Source: Planctomycetia bacterium (lineage in GTDB: Bacteria; Planctomycetota; Planctomycetia; Gemmatales; Gemmataceae). From it: DNA of 33,329 nt. The stretch covers positions 1-33,329 of the forward strand of contig SYHD01000348.1 of NCBI GenBank assembly GCA_005799265.1. The letters run 5' to 3'. Positions within the stretch are counted from its first letter, which is position 1, and the number at the start of each line of letters is the position of its first letter. Below are positions 6,851 to 15,776 of the stretch, piece by piece. Both the position numbers and the translations under genes were made by a program. The notes under the pieces were generated by a model that saw only the letters and a program-made list of their open reading frames with translations, was not told the origin of the DNA and did no database searches.

Positions 6851-9800
6851 ATGGCACAGGAAGATCCGTTCCCCGGCATTGATCAGGCGGTCGCGCTGCC
6901 TGCCTTGCTCGGCTATCTCAATTTCTCCGCAGGCCGGCCCGATGCACGCTTCCAGAAGAACCTGCACGATGCCTATGCGTTCATCGCCGGGTGCGGCTCG
7001 CCGAAGCCGTGGGAAGATCTCCATGCGATTTTGCAGGCGCGCTTGCTGGATCTGAACCGGAACGGCAGTGCGGCATTTGCCGACGCCACGCAGGCGGAAG
7101 CCGTGCTGCGCCTCGCCTTTTGGCACGTGTTGGCGGCTTATCGGGAGCACCATCGAGATCTTCTGTCGCATCAAGATGAGCTGGTCCTGTGGCAGCCGTT
7201 CTTTCTGGCGCGGGTGTGCGAGGCTGTTCTCAACCAGCGCGGGCCGTGGGCCGAGACCGAGCGAATCGTCAAAGGGGCGCTGAAGCAGCTCAACGATTAC
7301 GTCGGCCACCGCCCCGTCGCCGTCCTGGAAAACAAACGCCGCGGCGAGATTTATTCGCACGAACGCATTCGGCCCATCCCGCTCTACCTGCGCGGCGCCG
7401 GCGTCAGTCATGGAAAATACCACGAGCTTGTCGAACTCGCGCTCAAGATTCTCGAAGCGACGCCTGAATCGATCCGGGCCGACGCGTCTTTCGAGCTGGA
7501 ATTGCTCGACGAACTCGCGTTCGATCCGCGTGCTTACGACTTCAACCACCCGGCCGACAAGAGACCGAACTACTGCTTCGGCGAATGGGACCCCGATCAT
7601 CTCGACACGCAAGCTCGCTATCGCCGCTACATCGTGCGGCAAATCTTGATGGACGGCCTACATCAGCGCGCGGCGAGCGGCGCCGACGAAAATCGCGCCG
7701 AGCTGCTCTTCGAGTCCGCCGCCGTGCTCGCGGGGACGATCCTGATGGCGACCGGCGTGTGCGGGTCGGGGCCGCAGACGCACGACTCCAATGTCACGCT
7801 CGCAAACCTGGTTCCGCGCATCGCCAAATGCCGCGAGGCATTTTATGCACATCTGTTGCCGACGGTTGCTGGTAGGCATGGGGCGAGCCTCAAGAAGGAA
7901 GCACAGCGGCTCAAGCAGCCGTTCGGCGGCGTGCGGCAAGCCCTCAATCAATATCTCGCGAACCAGCGCGCCTTGCAATTGCAGCAACGGCATTTGGCGC
8001 TGTTGTTTGCGGAGATTGGCTATGCCTCGTCGGCGCGACGGCAAGCAGCAAGGCTCCCCGTCGTGTCGGTGCGTATTCTCACGGAGATCCAGGTTCTCCT
8101 GACGACTGGGCATCTGCTCATCGACGACGGCCGACTCGACGAAACGGCCAAGCACGTCAGCGTGATCGAAGACCTGCTCAAGCGCGGCATTCACTGCGGG
8201 GCGCTCGTCGATCCTTGGAACATCCTGGGCCTGGGCGGGCAGTATCCGCGTTTCCAGGCGATGGAGGACGCGGTGCGCGACACGCGCATCGACGATCTCG
8301 TTCACGTCATTGATCAGCTTTTCAATCTCTACGGCCGGCTCATTAGCGAAGGGGCCTCGGCGGGGACGTTCAAGCCCGACAAGGACCTCGCGAAGGAGAT
8401 GCGCCGCCTGGCCGAGTGGTGGGACCGCTTCGCAACGACGACCGTCAGCGACATCGAGCATGTTCATGGAGCCGCGACAACGAAGTCGGCCGAGCACGTG
8501 GCGACGTCCTTGACGAAATGGCGCGAGCGCGGCGCGGGCGCGGCAGACCTGGCGTTCTGGCGTGAACAGCTCGACGGGTTCAAGTCGGCCGAGGCGTTTG
8601 CCCTTGTTGTAGACGCGCTGCTGGCCAAGCAGGACTTTCGCGCCGCGGGTTCGCTGCTCGTGACGTGGGTCGCCCAGTCGGCCGAGGTGCCGTTGATTCA
8701 GGGGGACCATTCGTTTCATCAGCTCGCGCTGCGCTTCATGCTCGGCCTGGGCTTGGCCGCCGCCGACCCAGCCGCGGAAGGTCCATTGCTTGAGCTGGCC
8801 GTCAAGTTCTTCGACCATCTGGAAGCGAACGCCGACGAAAGCTGGAATGTGCCGCGGCTCGACATGCTCGGCACGGGAGAGGACGCGCCGGCGGTCAAGA
8901 TCGTCGAGGACGACGACGAGGATTCGATCTACAGTGCCGCCTACGAAGAGATGGTCTACAAGGACACGACCGACGACGACGTCGAAGGCAGCGTCATGGA
9001 TGCGGCGCCGGCCAAGGACTTTGACCTGCTTCACGAGGCGGAGCGGCTCGAGGGACGTTTGCAGTTTCTCTCGACTCTTGCGCGGCTGTGGAACATCGCA
9101 TCGCGCTGCTTGCGTTCTTCACCAACATTGCCGGCGAAGTTCTTGGAGTCGATCGCGAGCTGGCGCCGGCGGGCGCGCGTCAATGACAGGGCCCTGCGCG
9201 ACTTAATCGAAGACATCGACAAGCACGAGTTACCCAAACCGTCGGGCAATTTCGACTCGATGGTCGAGTACGATCGCCGCCGTTCGACGAAGGAACGGCT
9301 GCTCAATCAGGTGATCGCGACCTGTCTCGACCACACGCTGGCGATCGGGGCCATGCAGTCGCTCCGTGCGGATGCGTCCAGCGAACCCTCCGGCGAACGC
9401 TGGGCCCCAGACGCCTTGCGAATGGAACGCGCCTTGATGCGGCAAGAGACGGACGAAGCGCGGCGCGTCCTGCCCGAATTCATCCAGCAATTTCGCGAAG
9501 AACCGCTCTTGTACACGCCGCTTGTGCACGGCGGCAATCCGCAACTTATCCTCCAAGCGAGCCTCGCGCAAATGATGCTGCGCGGCCTCGTACACAATCT
9601 GCCCAAGCAAGGCATGCTGCGCGAGACGTATCAGCTCCTGCGCTTGGCCCGTTCGATGGAAGCCAATCAAACGCTGGCCGGCCCGCGCATCACCGAGTAC
9701 GATCGGCTGTTTCAACTCGGTCTGCAAGCGGCCGTCGAGGCGGTGATCGATGCGGCCCACAACGAGAGCGTCGAGCCATCTCGGCTTGTCGACGCGCTGG

Positions 9801-10762
9801 AATCAGTCGTCGAACCGTTCGCCGTCACCTGGCGCGATCACAGCCAAACCTTGCGCGTCGCCACGCTCGAACTCATCACCCAAGAGCGCGATTGGCTCAA
9901 ACTCACGGAGTTTATCAAACGCTATGGCCGCGAGCTGTTTCATGCCCGCTTTCTGTCGATGGGGAACTTGCGCGGCATCATGTCGCGCAGCGTCGGCGCC
10001 TACCTGAAGGATCTGGAAACGGAGCCGGACCCGCTGCATCCGCTCAAGCTCATTGACGAGCTAGGGGACATCATTCAGCGCGACGAGGCGGAGCGCATTC
10101 TGCACATCATCGTACAGACGTTGATCGAAAACTACGATCACCTGCGCGACTACAACGCCACGACCACGCAATCGGACTACGGCGACAATCTCTATCGTCT
10201 CTTCGATTATCTACGACTCAAAGCCCGCTACGATCGTGCAGCCTGGCTCTTGAAGCCGCTCGCCCTGGTGCACGAGGTGCTGGCGCGACGCGACGGCGCG
10301 GCGGCGGCGCTGTGGCGCGAGCGTGTCGAGTCGATCACGCGCGACGCGGCCGACAAGTACGCCAAGGAGCTCGCCGGGCTCGAACGGGCGCACGGCATCC
10401 GGCTCGCAACCATCCGCGATCGCGTCGGCGAACGCTTTGTCCATTCGCTGATGCTCGATCGGCTGTGCGCCCTGATCGAACCGGCGCTCGACCACGCCCG
10501 TTCCACGCTCGGACAGGACGACGTCAGTCCGTTGGAGAAGGAGCTACAGCCGCTCGCGACCACGCCTAGCGGTGTCGGTCTCGATGTGCCGCCGTGGCTC
10601 GTGCGCTTACAGAATGAACTGGAGCGGGTGCGGACCTCACAATCGGACCTGGGAAACCTGGCCGAGACGATGTTTCAGGTACCAAAGGCGGCGTTGGCGT
10701 TCGAGCCGCTCGTGCAGCAACTGGGGGATTGGGAGAAACGCAGCCGAGAGGAAATCGATTAG
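6851..10762 (+). CDS. Large conserved-type helical protein of unknown function
   Basis: This 1303-residue reading frame has no domain I recognise. It starts MAQEDPFPGIDQAV with GGAG six bases upstream, has no signal peptide or membrane segment, and so is probably cytoplasmic. The sequence is rich in Ala, Leu, Arg and Glu, with regular amphipathic patterns suggesting alpha-helical solenoid repeats throughout. A strongly acidic, probably disordered stretch with VEDDDED lies near residues 685-715 and divides it into two helical halves. Codon use matches the neighbours and the frame is uninterrupted over 3.9 kb, so it is a real gene. It stands alone: a divergent nucleoside hydrolase upstream and a convergent CvpA gene downstream give no clue. 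A scaffold role is only a guess. Confidence 0.85.
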   Translation: MAQEDPFPGIDQAVALPALLGYLNFSAGRPDARFQKNLHDAYAFIAGCGSPKPWEDLHAILQARLLDLNRNGSAAFADATQAEAVLRLAFWHVLAAYREHHRDLLSHQDELVLWQPFFLARVCEAVLNQRGPWAETERIVKGALKQLNDYVGHRPVAVLENKRRGEIYSHERIRPIPLYLRGAGVSHGKYHELVELALKILEATPESIRADASFELELLDELAFDPRAYDFNHPADKRPNYCFGEWDPDHLDTQARYRRYIVRQILMDGLHQRAASGADENRAELLFESAAVLAGTILMATGVCGSGPQTHDSNVTLANLVPRIAKCREAFYAHLLPTVAGRHGASLKKEAQRLKQPFGGVRQALNQYLANQRALQLQQRHLALLFAEIGYASSARRQAARLPVVSVRILTEIQVLLTTGHLLIDDGRLDETAKHVSVIEDLLKRGIHCGALVDPWNILGLGGQYPRFQAMEDAVRDTRIDDLVHVIDQLFNLYGRLISEGASAGTFKPDKDLAKEMRRLAEWWDRFATTTVSDIEHVHGAATTKSAEHVATSLTKWRERGAGAADLAFWREQLDGFKSAEAFALVVDALLAKQDFRAAGSLLVTWVAQSAEVPLIQGDHSFHQLALRFMLGLGLAAADPAAEGPLLELAVKFFDHLEANADESWNVPRLDMLGTGEDAPAVKIVEDDDEDSIYSAAYEEMVYKDTTDDDVEGSVMDAAPAKDFDLLHEAERLEGRLQFLSTLARLWNIASRCLRSSPTLPAKFLESIASWRRRARVNDRALRDLIEDIDKHELPKPSGNFDSMVEYDRRRSTKERLLNQVIATCLDHTLAIGAMQSLRADASSEPSGERWAPDALRMERALMRQETDEARRVLPEFIQQFREEPLLYTPLVHGGNPQLILQASLAQMMLRGLVHNLPKQGMLRETYQLLRLARSMEANQTLAGPRITEYDRLFQLGLQAAVEAVIDAAHNESVEPSRLVDALESVVEPFAVTWRDHSQTLRVATLELITQERDWLKLTEFIKRYGRELFHARFLSMGNLRGIMSRSVGAYLKDLETEPDPLHPLKLIDELGDIIQRDEAERILHIIVQTLIENYDHLRDYNATTTQSDYGDNLYRLFDYLRLKARYDRAAWLLKPLALVHEVLARRDGAAAALWRERVESITRDAADKYAKELAGLERAHGIRLATIRDRVGERFVHSLMLDRLCALIEPALDHARSTLGQDDVSPLEKELQPLATTPSGVGLDVPPWLVRLQNELERVRTSQSDLGNLAETMFQVPKAALAFEPLVQQLGDWEKRSREEID

Positions 10763-10910
10763 CTCCCCTCTCCCCATGGGAGAGGGGTTGGGGGTGAGGG
10801 CCGGATTTGCAATGGCAATCGAGATTCAATCAGCGCATGGCGGGCAAGAAGATTCACCGCGTGGCAACCGTCCCCTCACCCCCGGCCCCACTCCCAAAGG
10901 GAGAGGGGAG
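10763..10910. repeat. Paired family-1 repeat unit A (BIME-like)
   Basis: The left copy has the perfect 10-bp stem CCCCTCTCCC (10765-10774)/GGGAGAGGGG (10778-10787) plus the tail TTGGGGGTGAGGG. The right copy begins with the complementary tail CCCTCACCCCCGG at about 10873 and has the stem CCCCACTCCC (10886-10895)/GGGAGAGGGG (10899-10908), with one mismatch. Palindromes lie outside and tails face inwards. The unit starts directly after the stop of the 1303-residue gene and ends just before the CvpA stop, filling the convergent gap. It could also end transcription. Confidence 0.8.
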
Positions 10911-10914
10911 AAAT

Positions 10915-11496
10915 TCATTTCTTTTGCAGCTCGCCCTTGATGGCATCCAGTGCGGCGTCGGTGAGCCTTTTTTGGACCTGATCGCGCATTTCGTGAACAC
11001 CTTCGTCGACGTGATCGCGAAAATGCTGCGGGATCCAGCCGACCGCGTTCTGCGTGCCTTGGGCGAAATGCGGCGCCAGCGTTGCGTGAACGAACCAGTC
11101 CTTGAAGATCTGCAGATCGAGCGCGACCATCACCGCGCAGACGCACGCCAGGATCGCCCCCATCTTGACGGCGCCCAAGATTGCGCCGAGTACGCGATCG
11201 ACCGTCTCTAGCCTTGACGCCTTGATGGCCGTGTACAGCATGCGCGTGATGAAATAGAGCACAAGATAGGCGAAAATAAAAACGGCCACGAAGGCGATCA
11301 CCCGATTGACGGCAGGGCTGGCATCCTTCCATTGCAGGTTCAGCCAATTGGTAGCGCCGGTGTTCGCCATAATCGCCGCGTACAGCGACACGGCGAGGCT
11401 GACGACGCGCGCAACCTGCCACAACAGGCCGGTGCAGAACCCCATGGCCGCGCCGACGCCGAGAATGACCAGGATGAGGATGTCGAGCCAGTGCAT
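10915..11496 (-). CDS. cvpA: CvpA family membrane protein
   Basis: A 193-residue inner-membrane protein of the CvpA/colicin V production family. The opening MHWLDILILVILGVGAAMGFCTGLLWQVARV is the characteristic first helix and glycine-rich turn, followed by hydrophobic helices near residues 27-45, 64-85 and 105-125 (VDRVLGAILGAVKMG is the usual last-helix entry). A charged amphipathic tail follows (residues 150-193). The family is linked to envelope stability and biofilm-type phenotypes in other bacteria, but has no defined biochemical activity. A GGGGA ribosome binding site lies about ten bases before the ATG. It is alone, converging on the large gene. Confidence 0.85.
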   Translation of the reverse strand: MHWLDILILVILGVGAAMGFCTGLLWQVARVVSLAVSLYAAIMANTGATNWLNLQWKDASPAVNRVIAFVAVFIFAYLVLYFITRMLYTAIKASRLETVDRVLGAILGAVKMGAILACVCAVMVALDLQIFKDWFVHATLAPHFAQGTQNAVGWIPQHFRDHVDEGVHEMRDQVQKRLTDAALDAIKGELQKK

Positions 11497-11879
11497 GCGA
11501 TCGAAGGTCCCCAGGTTCCCAACATCAGGTTAGACGAAGGAAGCGGCGCATACAACGTGCAATGAAGAAATCGCGCCGGGTTCGCGTGCCGAGCGCGCCG
11601 CCTGTGCCGATAACTCCGCCTGTGCTGGCTCCTTGCGCGCGGCTGATGGATAATTCGGTTGCGAAGGCCCTGGATTTCGTTCGCCTGGCACAATCGAACC
11701 GGTTATGATAAGGGTAGGGCTGTTTAACGAATTCGTAAGTCAGGCTTTCCTGTCTGACGCCAAGCCCTTCAGCCTGGCAAGGCTGGCCCAGCGAAATCTC
11801 GCGCAAGCACCATGGACGTTAGCGTTTCAGAAGTGAGTCCAGGCGCGGAGTGTACCCGCCTGATCCAGGAACCCAAGCC
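11497..11879. other. Gap of 383 bases with two small hairpins
   Basis: No convincing gene is present. Two hairpins sit in the right half: GTCAGGC (11739-11745) with GTCTGAC (11752-11758), which pairs with one G-T wobble, and CAGCC (11770-11774) with GGCTG (11781-11785). They resemble each other in having a GCCTGG/GGCTG-type core and may be remnants of a dispersed repeat. A 48-codon frame at 11562-11708 (plus) has no ribosome binding site and is listed under rejected items. Confidence 0.5.
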
Positions 11880-12275
11880 ATGAGACGAGTTATAATTGCT
11901 TTGATTGCAATGACTTGCTTCTCAATCACCGCGCTGGTACAGGGGCGGCCCCAGACCCAGCCGAGCACGGCGTCGGTCGGGTTCCACAACCAGTCCGAGT
12001 TTTCGATCATCGTCAAAGGCTATACGGTTGTCAATGGAGTGCAGCGCGCCGGCCCCCTGGTTCATCTGAAAAAGGGGGCCAAAGGCTTCGAGAACAATGT
12101 GCCGTTGGGGACGCGCTATTACTCGGTGTATGACGCGAATCAGACGTCGCGCATATTGCTCCAGGACAATCCGGTGCCCATTCGCAATTCGATGGTGCTG
12201 CTCAACATCGTGCCGTCGCCGACTAATGCGAACCGCGTGACGATCGTGCCCGTCGGCGGAAGTCCCACCCCGTAA
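11880..12275 (+). CDS. Small exported protein of unknown function
   Basis: A 131-residue protein with a clear signal peptide: MRRVIIALIAMTCFSITALV, a basic start then a hydrophobic core, with cleavage probably near residue 22-26. The mature part (about 105 residues) has alternating hydrophobic residues suggestive of a small beta-sandwich: SVGFHNQSEFSIIVKGYTVV and a later YSVYDANQTSRILLQD. It has no cysteines in the mature region and no recognised motif. I start at ATG 11880, with AGGA upstream, because it places the signal peptide at the N-terminus; a longer frame from 11850 adds ten odd residues. Codon use and composition match a real gene, but no function can be proposed. Confidence 0.7.
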   Translation: MRRVIIALIAMTCFSITALVQGRPQTQPSTASVGFHNQSEFSIIVKGYTVVNGVQRAGPLVHLKKGAKGFENNVPLGTRYYSVYDANQTSRILLQDNPVPIRNSMVLLNIVPSPTNANRVTIVPVGGSPTP

Positions 12276-12385
12276 AACGTCGCGCCAATCTGTCTCAATT
12301 TTTATCTTGCTGATTGCGAAAGCGTCGGAACATCGCTAGATTGAGGCGATTGCAACACTGCCGACTCCCACCCTTGCGAGCAGCC

Positions 12386-13831
12386 ATGAGCATAGCCGTA
12401 GAAAAACCAAGCAACGTGCGTTACGGGGTCCTGGGCTTCGCGTGTGTCCTGTCGATGATCACGTATCTGGATCGGGTTTGCTTCGGCACGGTGGCGTTGA
12501 ACATCCAGAGCGAGTTCAAGCTGACCGAGAGCGAAAAGGGCTGGCTGTTCACCGCGTTCGCGTTTGCCTACGCCGTTTTTGAGGTGCCCACCGGCTGGCT
12601 GGGAGACAAGTACGGCGCCCGCAAGACGCTCATCCGCATTGTGTTGTGGTGGTCGGTGTTCACCGCGCTCACCGGTATGATCTATCCCTCGTTCGAATCC
12701 TTCAACCTATTCGGTTATCTCCTCCCGGGCGCCTTGGTGTCGTTCGGCCTACTCCTGACGGTCCGCTTTCTCTTTGGCGTCGGTGAAGCCGGCGCTTATC
12801 CGAATATCGCCCGCGCCTTTCACAGTTGGTTTCCCTTCAAGGAGCGCGGCTCCGCCAAGGGGGCCGTCTGGATGGCGGGCCGATTCGCCGGCGGCATCAC
12901 CGCGTTCATCGTTTATGCCCTCATGTATGAGACGACGAGCGCGGACGGCGCGGTGATTGTCCATTGGCGGCATACGTTCTACATCTTTGGCGGCCTGGGC
13001 GTCCTGTGGTGCGTCTTGTGGTGGTGGTGGTATCGTGATAACCCGGCCGACAAGGCGGGCGTCAACGCCGCGGAGATCGCGCTGATCCACGAGGGGGAGC
13101 GTCAGCACACCGACAAGCTGGTTGTTCCCTGGGGCAAATTACTGCGCAGCACCAACCTGTGGATCCTGTGCCTGATGTATTTCTGCGCCGCCTACGGCTG
13201 GTACATCAACATCACCTTCTTCACGGGCTATCTGAAAGACCCGCTGGGCATCGAGAGAGGCACGGAAAAATGGACGGCTCAGTTCTGGATCGCGGGCCTG
13301 ATGGCGGGATTGCCGTTGCTGGTCGGTTCGGTGTCCTGCCTGATCGGCGGCGTGTTGACCGACGCCTTCATCAAGCGGACCGGCGACCGCAAGTGGGGCC
13401 GGCGCCTGTTCGGCGTCATCGGTCACGGCCTGTGCGCGAGTTGCTATTTCGTGGCGATCTTTTACATGACGAGCCCGTGGATTTTTGTGCTCTTGATCGC
13501 CTTTGCCGCCTTCTGGAACGACCTCACCATGGGCGCCGCCTGGGCGAGTTGTCTTGACATCGGCAAACGATACTCGGGCATCGTCGCGGGCTGCATGAAC
13601 ACGGTCGGCAATCTGGGTGGAGCGTTGGCCGGCATTCTCACGGGCAAGATTCTCGACTGGCACACCGGCGACCTCGCACGCGGCACCGAGGCCTTCGATG
13701 TCGCCAAGAATCAGGGCTGGACCGTCAACATCTTTCTTTACGGCAGCTTCTACGTTCTCGCCGTGCTGTGCTGGTTCTGGTTCGACGCCACCAAGCCGGT
13801 CGCTCCCGACGAGGACGAACCAGCAGCATGA
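12386..13831 (+). CDS. MFS transporter, anion:cation symporter (ACS) type
   Basis: A 481-residue major facilitator transporter with about twelve membrane segments. It resembles the ACS subfamily that takes up hexuronates, phthalates and other organic anions: YLDRVCFGTVALNIQSEF in the first helix and loop, LFTAFAFAYAVFEVPTGWLGDKYGARKT covering helix 2 and the loop 2-3 motif A, and FLFGVGEAGAYPNIARAFHSWFP in helix 4 and after. The second half has NDLTMGAAWASCLDIG and GILTGKILD. I start at ATG 12386 (MSIAVEKPSN); the longer frame from 12314 adds an arginine-rich leader unlike the family. Substrate unknown; no catabolic genes adjoin. It is followed 87 bases later by a ferredoxin gene that has its own promoter. 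Confidence 0.88.
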   Translation: MSIAVEKPSNVRYGVLGFACVLSMITYLDRVCFGTVALNIQSEFKLTESEKGWLFTAFAFAYAVFEVPTGWLGDKYGARKTLIRIVLWWSVFTALTGMIYPSFESFNLFGYLLPGALVSFGLLLTVRFLFGVGEAGAYPNIARAFHSWFPFKERGSAKGAVWMAGRFAGGITAFIVYALMYETTSADGAVIVHWRHTFYIFGGLGVLWCVLWWWWYRDNPADKAGVNAAEIALIHEGERQHTDKLVVPWGKLLRSTNLWILCLMYFCAAYGWYINITFFTGYLKDPLGIERGTEKWTAQFWIAGLMAGLPLLVGSVSCLIGGVLTDAFIKRTGDRKWGRRLFGVIGHGLCASCYFVAIFYMTSPWIFVLLIAFAAFWNDLTMGAAWASCLDIGKRYSGIVAGCMNTVGNLGGALAGILTGKILDWHTGDLARGTEAFDVAKNQGWTVNIFLYGSFYVLAVLCWFWFDATKPVAPDEDEPAA

Positions 13832-13833
13832 TC

Positions 13834-13862
13834 TTGGCGGTCCCACGGCGTCGCGGTAAGAT
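13834..13862 (+). promoter_or_regulatory. Sigma-70-type promoter of the ferredoxin gene
   Basis: TTGGCG (13834-13839) and TAAGAT (13857-13862) are spaced by 17 bases, immediately after the transporter stop. The predicted start of transcription is about 50 bases before the ferredoxin ATG. Confidence 0.5.
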
Positions 13863-13918
13863 GACGTCAGACACACGTACCGGCTTGAAGGCGTGTCGGC
13901 GATTCGGGAGAAATCATC

Positions 13919-14302
13919 ATGGCCAAAGGTGCGGGAAAAGCTCGCAAGAAACTGCCGAAGGCGCTTGCCGTCGTCAATGCGGACAACTGCACCGGCTGCG
14001 AGGCGTGCGTTGAGGTTTGTCCGGTCGATTGCATCTATAAGGTGCAGGGGACCGACTTGCCGACGCTACAGAGCTTCGTCGATATCGACCTGGAGCGCTG
14101 TATCGGCTGCGATCTGTGCGAGCGCTGGTGTCCGTGGGACGCGATCGAGATGATCAAGCCGACCGAAATCGCTGACGCCGTCGCGATCAAGGGCGGACCG
14201 CCGGAATATGTCGCGGCGAAGCAAGATGAGCTCAACGTGGCGGCGCGGGCGATCCAGGATCTGGCGCTCGAACTGGCGGCCGCGAAACCAGTGAAGAAAT
14301 GA
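13919..14302 (+). CDS. Ferredoxin with two [4Fe-4S] clusters
   Basis: A 127-residue cytoplasmic electron-transfer protein. Cysteines 24, 27, 30 and 34 form the first CxxCxxCxxxCP motif (CTGCEACVEVCP) and cysteines 61, 64, 67 and 71 the second (CIGCDLCERWCP), the standard arrangement of 2[4Fe-4S] ferredoxins. The linker between them is longer than in minimal clostridial ferredoxins, and a basic N-terminal leader (KGAGKARKK) and a helical C-terminal tail of about 50 residues are added. An extra Cys38 follows the first motif. It is alone between a transporter and the convergent rarA gene, so its partner is unknown. GGGAGAAATCATC precedes the ATG. Confidence 0.9.
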   Translation: MAKGAGKARKKLPKALAVVNADNCTGCEACVEVCPVDCIYKVQGTDLPTLQSFVDIDLERCIGCDLCERWCPWDAIEMIKPTEIADAVAIKGGPPEYVAAKQDELNVAARAIQDLALELAAAKPVKK

Positions 14303-14345
14303 CCATCCTCATTTAGCGTTCGGGCGCACGCCAAACCGCATGCGG

Positions 14346-15590
14346 CTATTTCTTTTGGCTGCGCCATTCCGCCAGGCGATTCTTGATTACTTCCTCGTAG
14401 CCGCGTTCGACCGGCTCATAATAGCATCTCTCTTCCGGCAAATACGCCTGATCGACGAAGCCGCCTTCGTAATCGTGGCTGTACTTGTAATCCTCGCCAT
14501 GCCCCAATTCCTTCGCTCCCTGGTAATGTCTGTCGCGCAAATGCTCCGGCACCGCGAGCGTGCGGCCGCTTTTCACGTCGGCGCGCGCTTTACCGATGGC
14601 GAGCGTGGCCGCGTTCGACTTCGGCGCGGTCGCGATGTAGGTGACGGCCTGGGCGAGCGCAAGCTGACATTCCGGCAAGCCGACGAACTCGGTCGCGTGC
14701 ATGGCGGCAACGGCAACGACGAGGGCCTGCGGGTCCGCATTGCCGACGTCTTCCGACGCGCAAATGACGATGCGCCGGACGATGAAGCGCGGATCCTCGC
14801 CCGATTCGAGCATGCGTGCCAGCCAGTAGATCGCCGCATTGGGATCGCTGCCGCGCATACTCTTGATGAAGGCGCTGGCGATATCGTAATGGGCATCCCC
14901 GGTCGGGTCGAAGTCCATCGACTTGCGTTGAATCGAATCCTGCGCAACTTGCAGCGTAAATTCGATCGGCTCCTGCTCGATCGACAAGACGCCGACTTCC
15001 AGCGCGCTCAGAGCGCGGCGGGCGTCGCCATCGCAGATCTCCGCCAGGAAATCGAGGGCGTCATCGTGTGCGTTGATCGCTTTGGCGCCGAGGCCGCGCT
15101 CCTTGTCGCTCAGTGCGCGGCTCAGCAACTCCTTGACTTGCTGCCTCGTCAACGGCACAAACGTAAAGATCTGACTGCGGCTCAAGAGCGGCGAATTGAT
15201 CGCGAAGAACGGATTCTGCGTCGTCGCGCCGATCAAGATGATGCGTCCTTCCTCGACATCGGGCAACAGCACGTCTTGCTGGGCGCGATTGAAACGATGC
15301 AACTCGTCGACGAACAGAATCGTCCGTCGGCCCGAGTCCGCGAGCTCAACGCGGGCTTCTTCCAGAAGTTCGCGCACTTCCTTGATACCGACGGCGACGG
15401 CGTTGACCTGACGAAAGACGCACTGGGTGTGATTGGCGATGACGTGAGCGAGGGCCGTCTTGCCGCTGCCGGGCGGGCCGTAGAAGAGGACGGAGCCGAG
15501 CCGGTCCGCTTGCAATAGGCGCCGCAGCAGCTTGCCTTCGCCGAGGAAGTGCTCCTGGCCGACGAATTCGTCAAGCGAGCGTGGCCGCAT
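14346..15590 (-). CDS. rarA: RarA/MgsA replication-associated recombination AAA ATPase
   Basis: This AAA+ ATPase acts at stalled replication forks. Motifs in the 414-residue reading are RPRSLDEFVGQEH at the start, Walker A GPPGSGKT (38-45), Walker B ILFVDELHRF (near 92-101), GATTQNPFF sensor region, and the C-terminal HDYEGGFVDQAYLP segment typical of RarA. The coordinates use the first in-frame ATG, but coding clearly continues upstream: the frame reads DLFRQAHEANVKKAQPLAAR before that Met, and PLAAR just before RMRP is conserved in the family. No ATG, GTG or TTG exists in that extension; ATC at 15651-15653 has GAGGG seven bases upstream and would give [M]DLF. The true start is therefore probably 15653. 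Downstream it converges on the ferredoxin gene. Confidence 0.93.
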   Translation of the reverse strand: MRPRSLDEFVGQEHFLGEGKLLRRLLQADRLGSVLFYGPPGSGKTALAHVIANHTQCVFRQVNAVAVGIKEVRELLEEARVELADSGRRTILFVDELHRFNRAQQDVLLPDVEEGRIILIGATTQNPFFAINSPLLSRSQIFTFVPLTRQQVKELLSRALSDKERGLGAKAINAHDDALDFLAEICDGDARRALSALEVGVLSIEQEPIEFTLQVAQDSIQRKSMDFDPTGDAHYDIASAFIKSMRGSDPNAAIYWLARMLESGEDPRFIVRRIVICASEDVGNADPQALVVAVAAMHATEFVGLPECQLALAQAVTYIATAPKSNAATLAIGKARADVKSGRTLAVPEHLRDRHYQGAKELGHGEDYKYSHDYEGGFVDQAYLPEERCYYEPVERGYEEVIKNRLAEWRSQKK

Positions 15591-15665
15591 GCGCGCGGCG
15601 AGCGGCTGGGCTTTTTTGACGTTGGCTTCATGAGCTTGGCGGAAGAGGTCGATGAGTCGGCCCTC

Positions 15666-15707
15666 TTCGTTTAGCGCTCGCGCGGCGTCATGCGAGCGCT
15701 AAACGAA
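15666..15707. repeat. Family-2 palindromic repeat, perfect copy
   Basis: TTCGTTTAGCGCTCGC (15666-15681) is perfectly complementary to the sequence at 15692-15707, giving a 16-bp stem with a ten-base loop. It abuts the apparent N-terminus of rarA: the last arm supplies the bases just before the GAGGG, and a stop codon of the rarA frame (TAG) lies in the far arm. Confidence 0.8.
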
Positions 15708-15720
15708 TACAACGGAAAAC

Positions 15721-15758
15721 AAAAAAACCGCGGCGCGACGTGAATCGCCCGCGGTTTT
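15721..15758 (-). terminator. Rho-independent terminator of the LptA-like gene
   Basis: AAAACCGCGG and CCGCGGTTTT (15724-15733 and 15749-15758) form a 10-bp stem, extended by GCGA/TCGC in the loop, and on the minus strand it ends in seven T. It lies 18 bases past the stop of the gene ending at 15777. Confidence 0.85.
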
Positions 15759-15776
15759 CATTTTATCAAACTGCGC

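Noticed and set aside
10763-10910. CRISPR-like arrangement of repeats
   Set aside because: The repeats are two inverted hairpin copies, not regularly spaced direct repeats, and no cas gene is present.
11562-11708. 48-codon plus-strand frame (MKKSRRVRVPSAPPV...)
   Set aside because: It has a reasonable composition but no ribosome binding site at the right distance, no recognised motif, and it lies in a repeat-bearing gap. Not enough to call a gene.
11525-11806. 93-codon minus-strand frame in the same gap
   Set aside because: Its sequence is built from the two small hairpins and has low similarity to any protein pattern; no start signal.
14340-15518. 392-codon plus-strand frame opposite rarA
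   Set aside because: Antisense shadow of rarA; arginine-rich and without recognisable motifs.
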